DNA of 64,000 nt. It comes from Cokeromyces recurvatus. Lineage: Eukaryota > Mucoromycota > Mucoromycetes > Mucorales > Mucoraceae. A program made the position numbers and the translations under genes. Positions 47,802-59,182 of this stretch are shown here, piece by piece; positions within the stretch are counted from its first letter, which is position 1; every line of letters starts with the position of its first letter. Location of the stretch: positions 558,001 to 622,000 of the forward strand of contig NW_026251392.1 in assembly GCF_025118155.1 (NCBI RefSeq), written 5' to 3'. The notes beneath the pieces were generated by a model. It was not told the origin of the DNA and did not search any database. It saw nothing but the letters and a program-made list of their open reading frames with translations.

Positions 47802-47951
47802 GTCAATATTACAGAAAAGAGAATTACGATTAAAAAAAGTGTATAAATAAGCCACTTTATTTAAATAATAATTTCTGTATTTGTGTGACTTGAAATTTTT
47901 ATTCATGCTCTTTACCCCTTTTTCTTTTCTTTTTTTATTAGCAAAGAAATA
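47802..47951. promoter_or_regulatory. Short divergent promoter (TRM61 / NSL1-like)
   Basis: 150 bp separates the two start codons. It contains a pyrimidine tract (CCCCTTTTTCTTTTC) next to the NSL1-side ATG. No specific site is claimed. Confidence 0.5.
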
Positions 47952-48806
47952 ATGGAGCCTCAAGATAGAAATCAAGATAGAATTAAAATGGATGCAGATG
48001 ATTTTCTTAGCATTCAGAACCAATTAAAAGCAGCTTCAATCGAACTTATTAATGAAGCTGTACCTGGAAGAACTTTAGAATCAAAAAACACAAGCAATTT
48101 AGTAAAGCACATTATGGGAGAAGTAAGTTAATAATGAAGAAAAAAAAAATAATAATTTAAAATAATCATCCTAATTTTTAAATTAACATATAGTGGTTAG
48201 GTAATATATGTAATGCATTATCAGAGAATATTGAATTTGAGGGTGGTGAAGCTGTTGATACTCAAGGTAAATTATTATAACTGACAAAAGAAATAAATAA
48301 TACACCTGTTAATAACAATTGAATAGCCTTATTCAGTTTATCTGAACCTATTGATGAGAGATTAAAAGCAAAAGTTAATGAAAAGGAACTTGAATTAAAT
48401 AATATGATCGAGAAAGTAATAAAGTTGAGAACACAAACACCTGAAGTTTTATCGAATTTAGTGAATGATGCGTGCCGAACTCAAAGTCAGTATGCAGAAC
48501 AACTTGAAATACAGCCCGCACTTATTGATATGGATGGTAATGATATAAATGTTCAAAGATTTTATGAAAGGAGTATATATTTAAATATTTTGATAGTTGA
48601 TGAACCAAGTTCAATACCTCTGGAAGAAGCTAAAAAGGAATATAATGATTCGATAAGATTGATTTCTATTTTAAGTGAGGTGAGCATATAAAATAAAAAA
48701 AAGTAAATACAAGTTGTTTATTAAGCATCTATTATAGACTGTCCCTACGGAATTAGAAAGAGTTCAAAGGATAGAAGAATTAACACAACTAAGTGAAAGA
48801 AAATAA
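47952..48806 (+). CDS. NSL1: Kinetochore protein, Mis14/Nsl1-like
   Basis: Mis14/Nsl1 is part of the MIS12 (MIND) complex linking centromeric chromatin to microtubule binders. Exons 47952-48122, 48194-48266, 48327-48679 and 48738-48806 give 221 residues. Visible: an N-terminal helix (IQNQLKAASIELINEAVPG), SLSEPIDERLKAKVNEKELE (the 'EP-DE-L...V' block that precedes the family's long helix), a heptad-rich coiled coil (LNNMIEKVIKLRTQTPEVL) and a terminal helix ELERVQRIEELTQL. Length and layout fit the family, but conservation is low, so this is a moderate call; another coiled-coil kinetochore subunit is possible. Confidence 0.5.
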
Positions 48807-49042
48807 TCTTATGTAAATATATATTCCTCTTACTATTTATTATGTACATATCATATTAGTTTATATAGAAATGTACTTGATTTTTTTTTATATATAAATA
48901 TATCTTATCTTCATTTCAGTTATATAACATACATTTTATTTTAATAATATAAAATAAATATATTTGTAAATGTTAGCAATATAAATAGCATAAAAATGTA
49001 TGATTAATCCAAGTGTCTGTCTTATTATAAATATATAAAGCA

Positions 49043-51672
49043 TTACATAAAATATGCCACTTTCTGAAGATCAGGTATAACAGTAGCATAGCTCGCAATT
49101 TGAGATTCTGAATCGAGAACATCTGATGTGGCATCTGTATCAGACCAGTTTTCACCTTTTCTATGAAAACGTGCTCGACTAGCAATTATATCTGCATAAT
49201 AAACGGCAGGAACGATAGAAACAGCACGTGTGGCACGAGCAAAGGTGTAACAAAGATTATACGTTAACTCTGGGAGAGTATCAGCAGTGAATTTGTTTTC
49301 ATCGTAAAGGACATGATAATGTGTAGGACGAGATGTACCTTGAAGACCAGCATGAGATTGAAGATAAAAATCAAATTCGAAAGGGTGTACGATATTGGTG
49401 TCAACAACGGTACCAGGTAAACAGTTACCAGTACGATCAGCGTCACGCTTTTCAATAGGGAAGAAGCGAGCATGATGACGCTTTTGAACAACAACAAAGG
49501 TAAGCGTAGGCTTGTATGTCTTGTCTAATGAAGCACACGCAGCATGAATAGCAGCAACTTCAGAGTTCATGACTTGTTTGAATTCCCCTTCAGAAACACC
49601 ATCACGATAAAATAAAATTCTAGAAGGCTTTTGACCACACGCCTGATAAAACTTTTTAAGTACATCTTTCATCATAATAGCTAATTTATCAATTATTTCA
49701 GTACGGCTTGGTTGAAAAGATATAACTGAAGTATATTTTACTGCACGAGCATCTATAGAAGCAGCGAGAGCAGCAATAGAAGGCTGAGTGGAATCTCTAG
49801 AACTAGGATGTGTAATATCGGCACCAATAACAATAGTAGGACGCTGAGAAAGGAAAGGGATATAATTAGGAGGTAAAGTCCAGTTCATACCTCCCAACTT
49901 TGTATTGACCTTGAGACTGACATTACCACAGTACTGTTTTTTAGCTTCACTAATATGTTTAGATTGGAGACATTGAGTAGGTACACCGATGACAGTATCA
50001 GATACCCTTTTGATTTCAGCATATAAAGCTGTAATGGTACTAGGTAAAATACAAAAAATGACTTGGGGTTTTGATTTAGCAACGTTTCCAGCCTTCAACC
50101 ATGCTTCCTTCAAACTACGTTCAATATCACCTTGTGGATTAGCGGATAAGACAGGAGGATTTCGGTTAGTAACATTCATACCATTTTCAGCGAATGTTTG
50201 ACACATTTCACGGATAAATCTTTGGATAGCTTGAACAGGAATACCACCAGCAAAATTAACTATACTCCACGACGAAAGAGTAGCACCTTGAGTGAGCTTC
50301 TTGCCACGTAAATTCCAAGCGCCACACTGAGGTATAAATTCAGCTTCATGTGAAGAAACATGATAAGCAATCTTGGGAGAAGGTAAAACACGAGCTTTAA
50401 TAATAGCCATTTCAGGCTTAATGGTCATTCCAAATTGCTGCATATATTCATTATTCTTGTATTGTAAAAGATTGAAACCATGTATAATTTTATTTGCGCG
50501 AACATCTGGTTTTTGACAAGTAAATTTAATCATTTCAGCAGTTTGTTTTTCATTAAGTTTCTTATTAATACGCTGCCCCTGAACGACTACACAGACCTCC
50601 ATAGGAAAGAATGAATTTTTACCAACAACAACACATGGCAAAAATGGATAGTGGAGGCGTTTGTTATAACGTTGAGAAAAGTAAGCCGCAACACTTATTT
50701 CATCTCCATCATCATATACAAATTTAGTCTGATCAGCAGAGGTAGGCGTCAAGCTACATATCGTATAATTGCGGTTGTGTTCACCACGATGAGTAACACG
50801 TATTTTAAGAAGTTTAAGGATCTTTCCCAACTTTTTTATATCATATACAGACATGCCCCTTCTAAAGTCATCAATAGAACGACGGCCTAGAATCTTTGTT
50901 ATTACTTCAGGCAATGAACCAGGTTCGTAAAATGCAGTAGCACTGACATCAAGGTTTATCATCATTTTTTCTATATACATATACATATATATATATATTA
51001 ATCATTATTTAAGTTAGTCGTTATTTTTTTTCACAGAGTATGTGATATATATATATATAAATATGGCTTACCAACTGTGGGACGAGCAGATTGATAGTAA
51101 CCTTGCCATACTTCTGCACCATTAGGAAGTGAACGTTTATCATTAGGAGTATAAAATGAGCGTCCAACAGTAGTATATATCGTTAAAGGCACATGACGAA
51201 TAAGAACATCAAGAACCATAATAGCCATTAAGCAGTTATTACTACAAGCAGCCTTGCCTTTTAAGAAAAGGTTTAATTCTTCCATATTAACTTCACCAAC
51301 TTTTTTAATACAAATTATGACAGTATTCGATTTAGGATTCTTCTTGGAACTAATTTCAGGGAGCTGAACTTCAAATTGGCCAGCTTGAGATTCACCTAAT
51401 TTAAGAAGCTTAGGAGAGAATACATTCTTACGACCATCAAATATTGCCTTAGCACCACCAAAGATTTTATTAGCATTTGTAGTTTCAAAAGCGTTCCAAA
51501 CTTTACGACTAAATTCAAGTGATGTTTTAGGGATATCAATAGTAAAATCGTAATGATGGATATTTTGTGAAGGGAACGAAGTGACCTCAAAGAAGTTTGC
51601 TCTAACACGAACTGCTTTTCCAGACTTCCCAATACCAGGACGTTTTACAAGCTCAGTTAATTTAAGAGACAT
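49043..51672 (-). CDS. AGO: Argonaute
   Basis: Small-RNA-guided effector of RNA silencing. Two exons, complement of 51672-51072 and 50970-49043, give 842 residues. The N domain and linker 1 (GRKNVFSPKLL) are followed by PAZ (about 240-330), MID (about 450-560) and PIWI (about 560-825). The slicer tetrad is present: Asp585 (IGADITHPSS), Glu625 (QPSRTEIID), Asp657 (YRDGVSEGEF) and the His in PTHYHVL. It should therefore be cleavage-competent. The single intron falls right before MMINLDVSATAFY. Mucorales have several Argonautes and I cannot say which this is. Convergent with the NSL1-like gene. Confidence 0.96.
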
Positions 51673-52107
51673 ATTTTTCTTGTTAAAAAAAAAGAGAAGA
51701 AAAGAAAAATAAAAGAAAGAAAGAAAGAATAAGAAAAAAAAAGTAATGTAAAGACTATATATTATTTTTAAACTCTTTTCCATTTTGATAACACTATTTA
51801 AAGTCACAATGAGAGAATATTTGATCTAAAGACTAAAGTTATTTATTGAAAAAGTGTGTACGTATAGAGCTTAATTTTGTTATAAACCTCCTTTAATACT
51901 CAATAAATATAAGATTATCAAATATTTCTCTTTCCCTTATAAAATGATATTTTGTGTATTTAGTGATAACTAATTTTATTTGTTATTAAAGAAACCAATA
52001 ATGTAATGATAAACTCGAACAAGCCACTTGCAAAAGGAAAAAAAAAGACCTCTGCTTTTTATTACTCAAGCATTTATTTAAATTAAAGTTTTACAATGAG
52101 TACTAAA
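51673..52107. other. Intergenic between AGO and the carrier gene
   Basis: AT-rich spacer: AGO promoter side and carrier 3' side. No other feature. Confidence 0.4.
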
Positions 52108-53376
52108 TTATTGATATTGTCTTATAACTTGAGCATTTTCTGTAAATCGATCAATAAGTATTTTCATTTTTTCATACACCATGAATGTAATTGCTTGGCC
52201 AGGTGCCACTCTCAATAGACGGGGTGTTAACCCTTTATAAAAAGCGAAAAATCCTTCCATTTTCATTATTTCCATAGTAACTGTTTTAACCCGCTTAAAA
52301 CCTGTTCCAGGAGCTGAAGATTTTTGAATACGAGTCTTAATAGTATCAATTGGAGCATTAGAGAGTGGTCCCATAGCACCTGATATACCGCCTAATATTA
52401 AATGTTGATATGAAGGTAATTCGGATAAGTTCTGAAAACGTTGCGCTATTTTTTTCATTTCCTGATATGCAGTGAAATTAGCAGCTTGATTTGTAGCTAT
52501 ACAATGATAGATTTAATATGTGTATTTGCTTTTTTTAACCCTTTTATTTGGCTTCTAAACTTTATAGAAACGTCTTTAATATACCTTGTCTTAATACAGT
52601 TAGAACAACGCCCTTATATAATGCTCGGATACCTTCTTCCTTTATAATAGTATAAGCTGCATGAGGTGCGTTACGATACTTTGTAATATCCAGAGAATCT
52701 GTCATTGAATGACGTTGCGCCTATTTAGTATATAGGGTGTGAATAAATCATGTATTTTCTCTGTTTATTCCATATACACAAGCAAACCTGTAAACGAATC
52801 TTAATCAAGTCCATTGGGCTAACAACTAAAACAGCCTCTGTTGCACCAGCAGCAAGACCCGCTATATATACATGTATACTAATCTTTTCAGTATTTTCTT
52901 CCTTTTATTATCTCTAATATGTATTTATGTATGTATATATACATATATTGATATTTTTTTTCTTTTTTTTTTACCTAAAAATATTGAAGTAGTGCTTACA
53001 ATACCATTAGAGTTAGCCATCCATGATTTATAAAGCTCAAAAGATGTAAACCGTATCGCCATTTTGGGTACAATCCCCGAGACAACTGCACCTAATCCTT
53101 TATATAGGGCCCAAAGTGATTCATTTCTAATTATTTTTGTTCCTACCCCCAAAAATCCAAGACGTTGACCCTATTTATTTTCATGTAATAACATCAATAT
53201 CTATATTTCACTATTTCTCAAAAACTTACATTAACAGTTTTTATGCCTGATTTTGAAAGTTGCATTCTGACTTTGATTGTGTCTAGAGGATGACAAATAC
53301 ATGCTTCCATAAGACCAGCAGCACCACCGGCTAATAAGTGATTAAGAAGAGGAGTTTGTTTAGTGTTAAGAGACAT
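52108..53376 (-). CDS. SFC1: Mitochondrial carrier, succinate/fumarate (Sfc1/Acr1) type
   Basis: Inner-membrane exchanger; in yeast Sfc1 swaps cytosolic succinate for matrix fumarate and supports growth on C2 sources. Exons, complement of 53376-53230, 53170-52975, 52861-52788, 52720-52585 and 52496-52108, give 313 residues. Three carrier repeats each have the PxD/K signature: HPLDTIKVRMQ, SPMDLIKIRLQ, APIDTIKTRIQ. The segment AQRHSMTDSLDITKYRNAPH and LTVLRQATNQAANFT are characteristic of the Sfc1 subgroup rather than citrate or ADP/ATP carriers, so transport specificity is a reasonable inference. Confidence 0.88.
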
Positions 53377-53797
53377 AATACATACAATAAATAAAGACAG
53401 ATAAAGAAAATAAAAAAAGAAAAATGAAAAAGTTAGATCCCTTTTTTATACACGAACAGTAAGTTAGGAGAATTCATCAAACAATCGCAGAAGACCTTTA
53501 ATTTTCTCCCTTTTTTTTTTCCTCTCTTCTTTCTCGGTAGTTTGCCAAGACAATGCAGGGATTCCATATTATGACTAAAAAAAAAAGGTTTGTAACATTC
53601 GCTGAAGTTCAAAAAATATTATTAGACAGCTACATGATCTACATTCATTTTCATTTGAACAAATAATATATGTAAATTGTTGATCAACTAGCTTTTACTT
53701 TCATTTTAAAAATTAAAAAATATGAATATTGCTGCATTTTTTGATCCCCTTTGAGGAACCTGCTGGCTACTATCGACATATGAACGTCAAATTATAA
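53377..53797. other. Intergenic upstream of carrier gene
   Basis: Promoter-side sequence with T-rich tracts, then AT-rich DNA up to the left repeat of the mobile element. Confidence 0.4.
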
Positions 53798-53891
53798 TAC
53801 GATTAAGAGAAATTTTATTCAAAGATTAAAAAATGACCAATGAGCACATAACATTTATATATGATGTTTTGCCCTGGTCAGATCACTATGG
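53798..53891 (+). repeat. Left terminal inverted repeat, element 2
   Basis: About 94 bp; its reverse complement matches 55490-55584 almost perfectly in the inner 60 bp (TGACCAATGAGCACATAAC, TATATATGATGTTTTG, CCTGGTCAGATC). Confidence 0.88.
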
Positions 53892-54278
53892 AAAAAAAAA
53901 AGGAAAGAAAAATCCTTTTGGGATAAAAGGGAAAATGTTAAAGTGTATGTATAAGTAATGATAATTAACTATCAGAAAATCGTTGTTGTATTGAAAGAAG
54001 ATGGTGGTCAGAGGGTTCAGGGATTTGGGAGTGAAGCTAGATAGTCCATCTCCAAACAAAATTACACATATAGAAGGCCAACGTATGAGCCAGGCATCAA
54101 TTAATTTTCTCATTTTCTTAGTAAGAAATGTTGATGATAATAGATTCAAGGGATAAGTTAGTGGATCTTCAATAGATTTGGGCATCTGAAGGCGGTTATA
54201 CATATGCAAACAAGAAAAACTATGTGAGCGTGTGAAGAGTTCATTTGGATGGAAGAGACAGGCTTGGGGTTTATTCAT
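53892..54278 (-). pseudogene. LINE 3' end fragment
   Basis: The minus-strand frame reads KPQACLFHPNELFTRSHSF, then CLHMYNRLQMPKSIEDPL. This is the same tail region as 10404-10770 (KPKECIFHPS..., CLHVHHCLYMPTSVEDP). It is truncated at both sides and lies inside element 2. Confidence 0.6.
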
Positions 54279-54281
54279 TAG

Positions 54282-55354
54282 TGAATTAAAAAGATATGAA
54301 GCGTTCGATATCGAAAAATATACTGAAAAAGACTTCTACATGCAAGTTTTTTTTCGTCACTTGTGCAACATACGAATAAGTTACCACCTACAAAATCAAC
54401 TAAAACCACAGAGTTTAGAAATTTGATTAAGAAATACTTGAACGAATATTGTGGATTATGTGGCTATACCCCCATAAAATTGAAGTATTCTCAACAAATT
54501 GCTGCATATGAGTGTGCAAAGATAGATACTGCCTACAAAAACGGCATCATGCTGCAATTTGGCAATAAGCTTAGGACGTCCGTAAATTTACTGACACAGC
54601 AAAAAGACAGAACAGCGGCAAGAAGAAAAATATTAAAAAGGCAAAAAGTGGCTGAAGAAGAGATTAAATAAATCATTGAAAACGAGATAACACAACCTTG
54701 CACTCAATTGAAGTTATCAGTTGCTTCAGGAAATATCCAAAATTTACCAGTAGATCAGTTAACAAAAGAAGCGATCGCACATATATGAGATTTTTTTAGC
54801 ATTTATAGTTCACAATATAAATCCAAGAACAACAACATTTATTATGACTGCAAAGCGAATCCTATTGCTCACTTAAAAGCATATTATAAATTAGCTGATT
54901 TGTGTGAACATTTAGGTTCCAAAACATTTGCATGCTTCCCATTAAGGCGAACTCATACACCATGTTATGTCAAGAACCCTCGACTGCATATGCAAGGCAA
55001 GTATCCAGTAGTTGAGTGCCGCGGCCTTTTACGGTAAACATCAATTTTATTTTTTTTATTTTTTTTTTTTTTAAAAAAAAAAGACAATTTCTTATATTTT
55101 CTTTCGCTAGATGTACAAATCAAAAATGTTTAGTGCCTTCTCGACTCTGGAACAGAGACTTGGCTGCCGTTTTGAATTTTAGAGATATTGTGTTAAGCCA
55201 CAGGCAAGCCCTTGGTTGTCCCTCTAGATTCAAAAGGGAAACATCAAAACGCGCTTCAACAAGCACCACCACCTCCACTTCCAAAAAAGTCCGCTCTATG
55301 CCTCCCGAGGACGGTTCTCCTGAGGGAGGAAATACTGATAGAGTACAAGTATGA
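54282..55354 (+). pseudogene. Fanzor-family nuclease fragment, RuvC-I/II region deleted
   Basis: The N-terminal part (54363-54671) reads YLNEYCGLCGYTPIKLKYSQ, then YECAKIDTAYKNGIMLQFGN. After a stop it continues (about 54795-54980) with ANPIAHLKAYYKLADLCEHL and CFPLRRTHTPCYV, blocks typical of one fungal Fanzor lineage. The C-terminal part begins at about 54985 (VVECRGLLRC, restored across an intron 55034-55110). It reads CTNQKC...RLWNRDLAAVLNFRDIV, i.e. zinc ribbon plus the RuvC-III Asp. The central RuvC-I and II segments are missing. The protein type differs from the intact element (WNRDLAAVLN versus QRDINASLN), so two Fanzor lineages coexist here. Confidence 0.6.
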
Positions 55355-55475
55355 TGCAGGTAACTTACATACGTACACTTGATTGTCCGAAAACTGTTTT
55401 TTTTTGTCTAATTTCCATTTTTGTTTCGTCCAAAAAAAAAAAACTAACATTGCGTGAATTTGAAGTGTAAAAACT
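55304..55475 (+). ncRNA. Candidate omega RNA / right-end block of element 2
   Basis: ACGGTTCTCC-TGAG-GGAGG (55310-55328) matches the hairpin unit at 37089-37106, with a different tetraloop. Then comes GCAGGTAA, iterated GTC(C/T)AAA-like words, and CTAACATTGCGTGAATTTGAAGTGTAA, the common right-end word order. It partly overlaps the coding fragment, as in the intact copy. Confidence 0.45.
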
Positions 55476-55489
55476 GTAATGCAACACTA

Positions 55490-55584
55490 CCATAGCGATC
55501 TGACCAGGACAAAACATCATATATAAACGTTATGTGCTCATTGGTCATTTTTTAATTTTTAAATAAAATTCTTCTTTAATCGTA
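55490..55584 (-). repeat. Right terminal inverted repeat, element 2
   Basis: Partner of 53798-53891. Confidence 0.88.
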
Positions 55585-55725
55585 ATGCAACACTGCAAAA
55601 CATATAAAATTTTAACTCAGTTATGGAAAATTTTCAAAAAAGATAAAAATAAAATAAGCCCCGCATTCTATGTATGCTAACCATTGTCTTCTTTTTATAA
55701 CTGTAATCTCCACCTAAATTTTGAC

Positions 55726-58700
55726 ATGTTATTGTCACGAATTCAGACAAATGCATGTATAAGAAGTGAATTATTAAAGAGGTCATCGCGTTACTTTATA
55801 CCGAGAAATACTTTATTGATCAATAGTAGTAATGGCCAACGATCTATAAAAACTTTTAGTGCTCGACTTGCAGAGGAATCAACAAATAGTTTCCCCAAAT
55901 CTGTTACCAAAGTAATCATTTATAAGTTACATCTTTAATTATACTTTTTTTTTTTGTTTTGTTTATATGTTTATATCTGTTTAAACTAGTCTACATTAAA
56001 TGATATATCTGCTCGAGAACAAACAGCACAGCTTTATCTTGATAATGTATTTCCCTTAAGAATGGGCATGATTGATATTAGACAAATTGTTTTTCGAAAT
56101 TCAAAACATTTTCTGGAAACAAGGGTACAACATGCTATACCCTCAAATATATTACCAAACGAATTTACTATCAAAGAGATAGTAGCTCGGTAAAAATCAC
56201 ATATACATTTGTCAAAAAAAAGAAAAAAAAAGAGAAAAAGCACACACATAAATCTTTATATCGCTGATTCTTTTGTTGTTGTTAATATTTTTTTTATAGT
56301 ACAAAGGACGGTGGTGCCATTGTATCTTTTGCATTTAAAAGTCCAGATGAGAAAAAAGTTGAAATTGCTAGTGATATTGTAGCGAGGATTAATGAATATA
56401 TTAAAAATAATAAAGTAGTCGCGCCATTTAATTTTCAAACAGTTAGAGCTTTTTTAGTAAAAGGACAACCATTTATGGAGGATATTTTGGCTCGGTATCC
56501 AACACAAAGATTACGTATAGAATTTCAAGGAGAGGCTGTCAGTGTTGAAAAATTATATAAACATCTAAGACCTTTTGGCAAATTGTTTGATATATTACTT
56601 TATCCCAATCCTACAGTTAATAAGGACCCTGCTCGATATGCACTTGCTCAGTTCACTCGTATTAGATCAGCTACTAGTGCTCGTAACTGTTTACATGGTC
56701 TTACAATTGATGGCACTCGTATAAATATATTGTATGAACGACAATTGGTAACATTAATACAATTTTGATTAGAAAAATATAATATGACATCTAAGTATCA
56801 TTACTCCCCCCTTTTTTTTAAAAAAAAAAATTATAGCGTACAAATATCGTAAAAGATTGGTTAATCAGTCATCCTCGTATTACAGTGCCACTTATGGCTG
56901 CTATATTTGCAGGCGCAACGTATGCAGTATTTGATCCTATACGTGTCTTTTGTGTTTCTTCGAAAATAACTCAGCGATTCAATCTTGAAGAATATGCTAT
57001 CTATCGTTGGTTACGTAAAGAAACATGGGCTCGACTTATACCTGGTGGTGCCGCTCACGATCTTTCTGGTTCTAGTGGATCTGTATGGGCCGATGACGCT
57101 GAACAAAACGAAAAGCTAGTTTCACGTCTTTCTGAAACTCCTGGTATATAACAAACATAAAAAAAAAAAGAAAAAAAAAAGCATTTTAACGAATCTAATT
57201 AATTTTAAAATAGAAACGTTTGTGCTTGTAACGGGTCACAAAGGTAGTGGAAAATCTGCTTTAGTTAAATCAGCAATTAAAGATAGAAAGTAAAAACAAA
57301 ACAATATAGTTATATATGTATACATATATATATCACATATTAAAAAAATTTTTTTATTCATAGGAATAAGCTCTTCATTGATTGTGCAAATATTGCTAAT
57401 GCAAGAAATCAATCAGAAATGACAAAAAATTTAGCCAAAGAAGTCGGATATTACCCTGTATTCACTTGGTCTTCATCAATGAGTGGCATGATTGATACTG
57501 CTTTAGCTGCTACAACAGGACAGAAAACAGGATTATCTTCTACGCCTGATTCTCAGATTAAAAGTATTTTAGAGACAGTGGCTATAGCTTTAAGAGATGT
57601 AGTACCAAGCGAAAAGGAAGCTCGTATTAGAGTAGAGGAAGAAGTTCAGCGTGAAAATTTTCTCCATAAAATAAAAAGTATTTTGACAACGGGTAGTGAA
57701 AATAAAGCAAAAACAATCAAACCTAATCCAAACAATGAAAAGAGTAGCGATGAAGCAGATGAAGATAAGCTGGACCAAAAGAGTATTCCTATTGTAGTTA
57801 TTGATAATTACATGTATCGCGAAACAGCAAAGAATGCTAAACTATGGGATGAACTTGCTGAATGGGCTGCTTTATTGATTGAAAATGAAATTGCACATGT
57901 TGTGTTTGTAAGCTCTAATGCAAGTGTGATGAAGACTCTTGGAAAAGGTAAGAAATTATATAAATACAGTTATGCTATTTATATTTTAATATTGATATTA
58001 TTATTATATAAAGCTCTTCCTGGAAAAAGCTTTTCAAATGTTGCTCTTTCTGACGCACCACCAGAGATTGCATTATCTTTTATCAATAAACAACTTGGAT
58101 CCGAAGTTGAAGATCCAAGCCTACATGATGTAGTATCAGCACTAGGAGGTCGCTTGACTGAACTTGAGCTTTTGGTACAAAAAATGAAAATGAAAATGGA
58201 TGCTCAAAGTAATATCTACATGGCCTAATGGAGAAAGATAACGTATTAATATTTTTTTTTTATTTTATTATAGCTGCATTCGAAGATATTGTTACTCGTA
58301 ATTTGATTGAGATTCGAAAATATGGGTTTGGCGATTCTTCTGTAGACAACTATATAATGGAATGGACAGCAACTCAATTTTGGACAATTGTGAAGCTTTT
58401 AGCAAAGAACAAAAGTGTAAGGGAGAGTTTTTTTTTCTTTGTCTTTCTCTTTTTATTTTTTTATTATTATTGTCATATTTACTTCATTTCGATACAGATT
58501 AACTACGATGAATTGAAATGGGGTTCTATATTTAACGGTAATGATGCGCCTTTGAAGGCAATGGAAAGAGCTGAGTTAATTGTTATTGTTCAAAAAGAAG
58601 GTACGATCAAGTATTTTATTTTATTTTATGATAAGGTTAATTTATAAAGCTTTATTTTCATTAGGTCGTCCAAATTCAATCCGACCAGGTAAACCTGTAT

Positions 58701-58996
58701 ATTATACCGTATTTAATCGACTTGTATCAGATGAGCTTTTCACAGCTTCCATGGAAGTTGAATCGAATATGGCATTAAAGAAGCAAACCGAAGATGCAGT
58801 TACAAAACTTGAAGATACCATAGAAAAACTATCTCAAATTAATTCACCTAGTCGTCCTCCAAAAGAAATTGAAGCTCGTATTCGCTTTTTGTTAAACAAA
58901 GTGAATGATAGTCAAAAATCTATCGAAGAATATGATAACAACATTAAAATAGCAAAGGAAACTATTTCTAAAGTTTGGGTCGATAACGATTTTTAA
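55726..58996 (+). CDS. YME2: Mitochondrial escape protein 2 (Yme2/Prp12)
   Basis: Inner-membrane protein of mitochondria involved in nucleoid and mtDNA maintenance. Ten exons: 55726-55911, 55990-56189, 56300-56747, 56837-57143, 57214-57289, 57364-57947, 58014-58208, 58274-58416, 58498-58600, 58665-58996; 857 residues (yeast about 850). The N-terminus is basic, Ser/Arg-rich and lacks acids at first, as for a mitochondrial presequence. An RRM-like domain lies near 190-275 (RLRIEFQGEAVSVEKLYKHL). One hydrophobic segment follows (VPLMAAIFAGATYAVF). Walker A is TGHKGSGKSALV, and IPIVVIDNYMY looks like Walker B. It ends in a coiled coil. Intron 3 contains a T8/A11 junction. It begins only 140 bp after element 2. 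Confidence 0.92.
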
Positions 58997-59182
58997 TAAT
59001 ATTATATAGTACTAATTCTTTGTATATATTTTTTTATATAAACTTTAAAAGAATTAAAAAAATAACCTAATAGGAATTTACTTATTATTTTTATTATTTT
59101 TTTACGTAGTATATTGGGGGTTTTCTTTTTCTTTTTCTTTTTCTTTCTCTTTTCTTTAAAATAATAATAATCATAATACAAT

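Larger units (their letters stand above)
53798..55584 (+). mobile_element. Second Fanzor-type element, internally deleted, with a nested LINE tail
   Basis: A 1.8-kb unit bounded by the long inverted repeats. From left to right it holds a LINE 3' fragment on minus, an N-terminal Fanzor fragment, a C-terminal Fanzor fragment and a right-end non-coding block like the one at 37074-37288. The piece 55490-55581 sits between two exact 13-bp direct repeats, GTAATGCAACACT, at 55476-55488 and 55582-55594. Non-autonomous as it stands. Confidence 0.65.
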
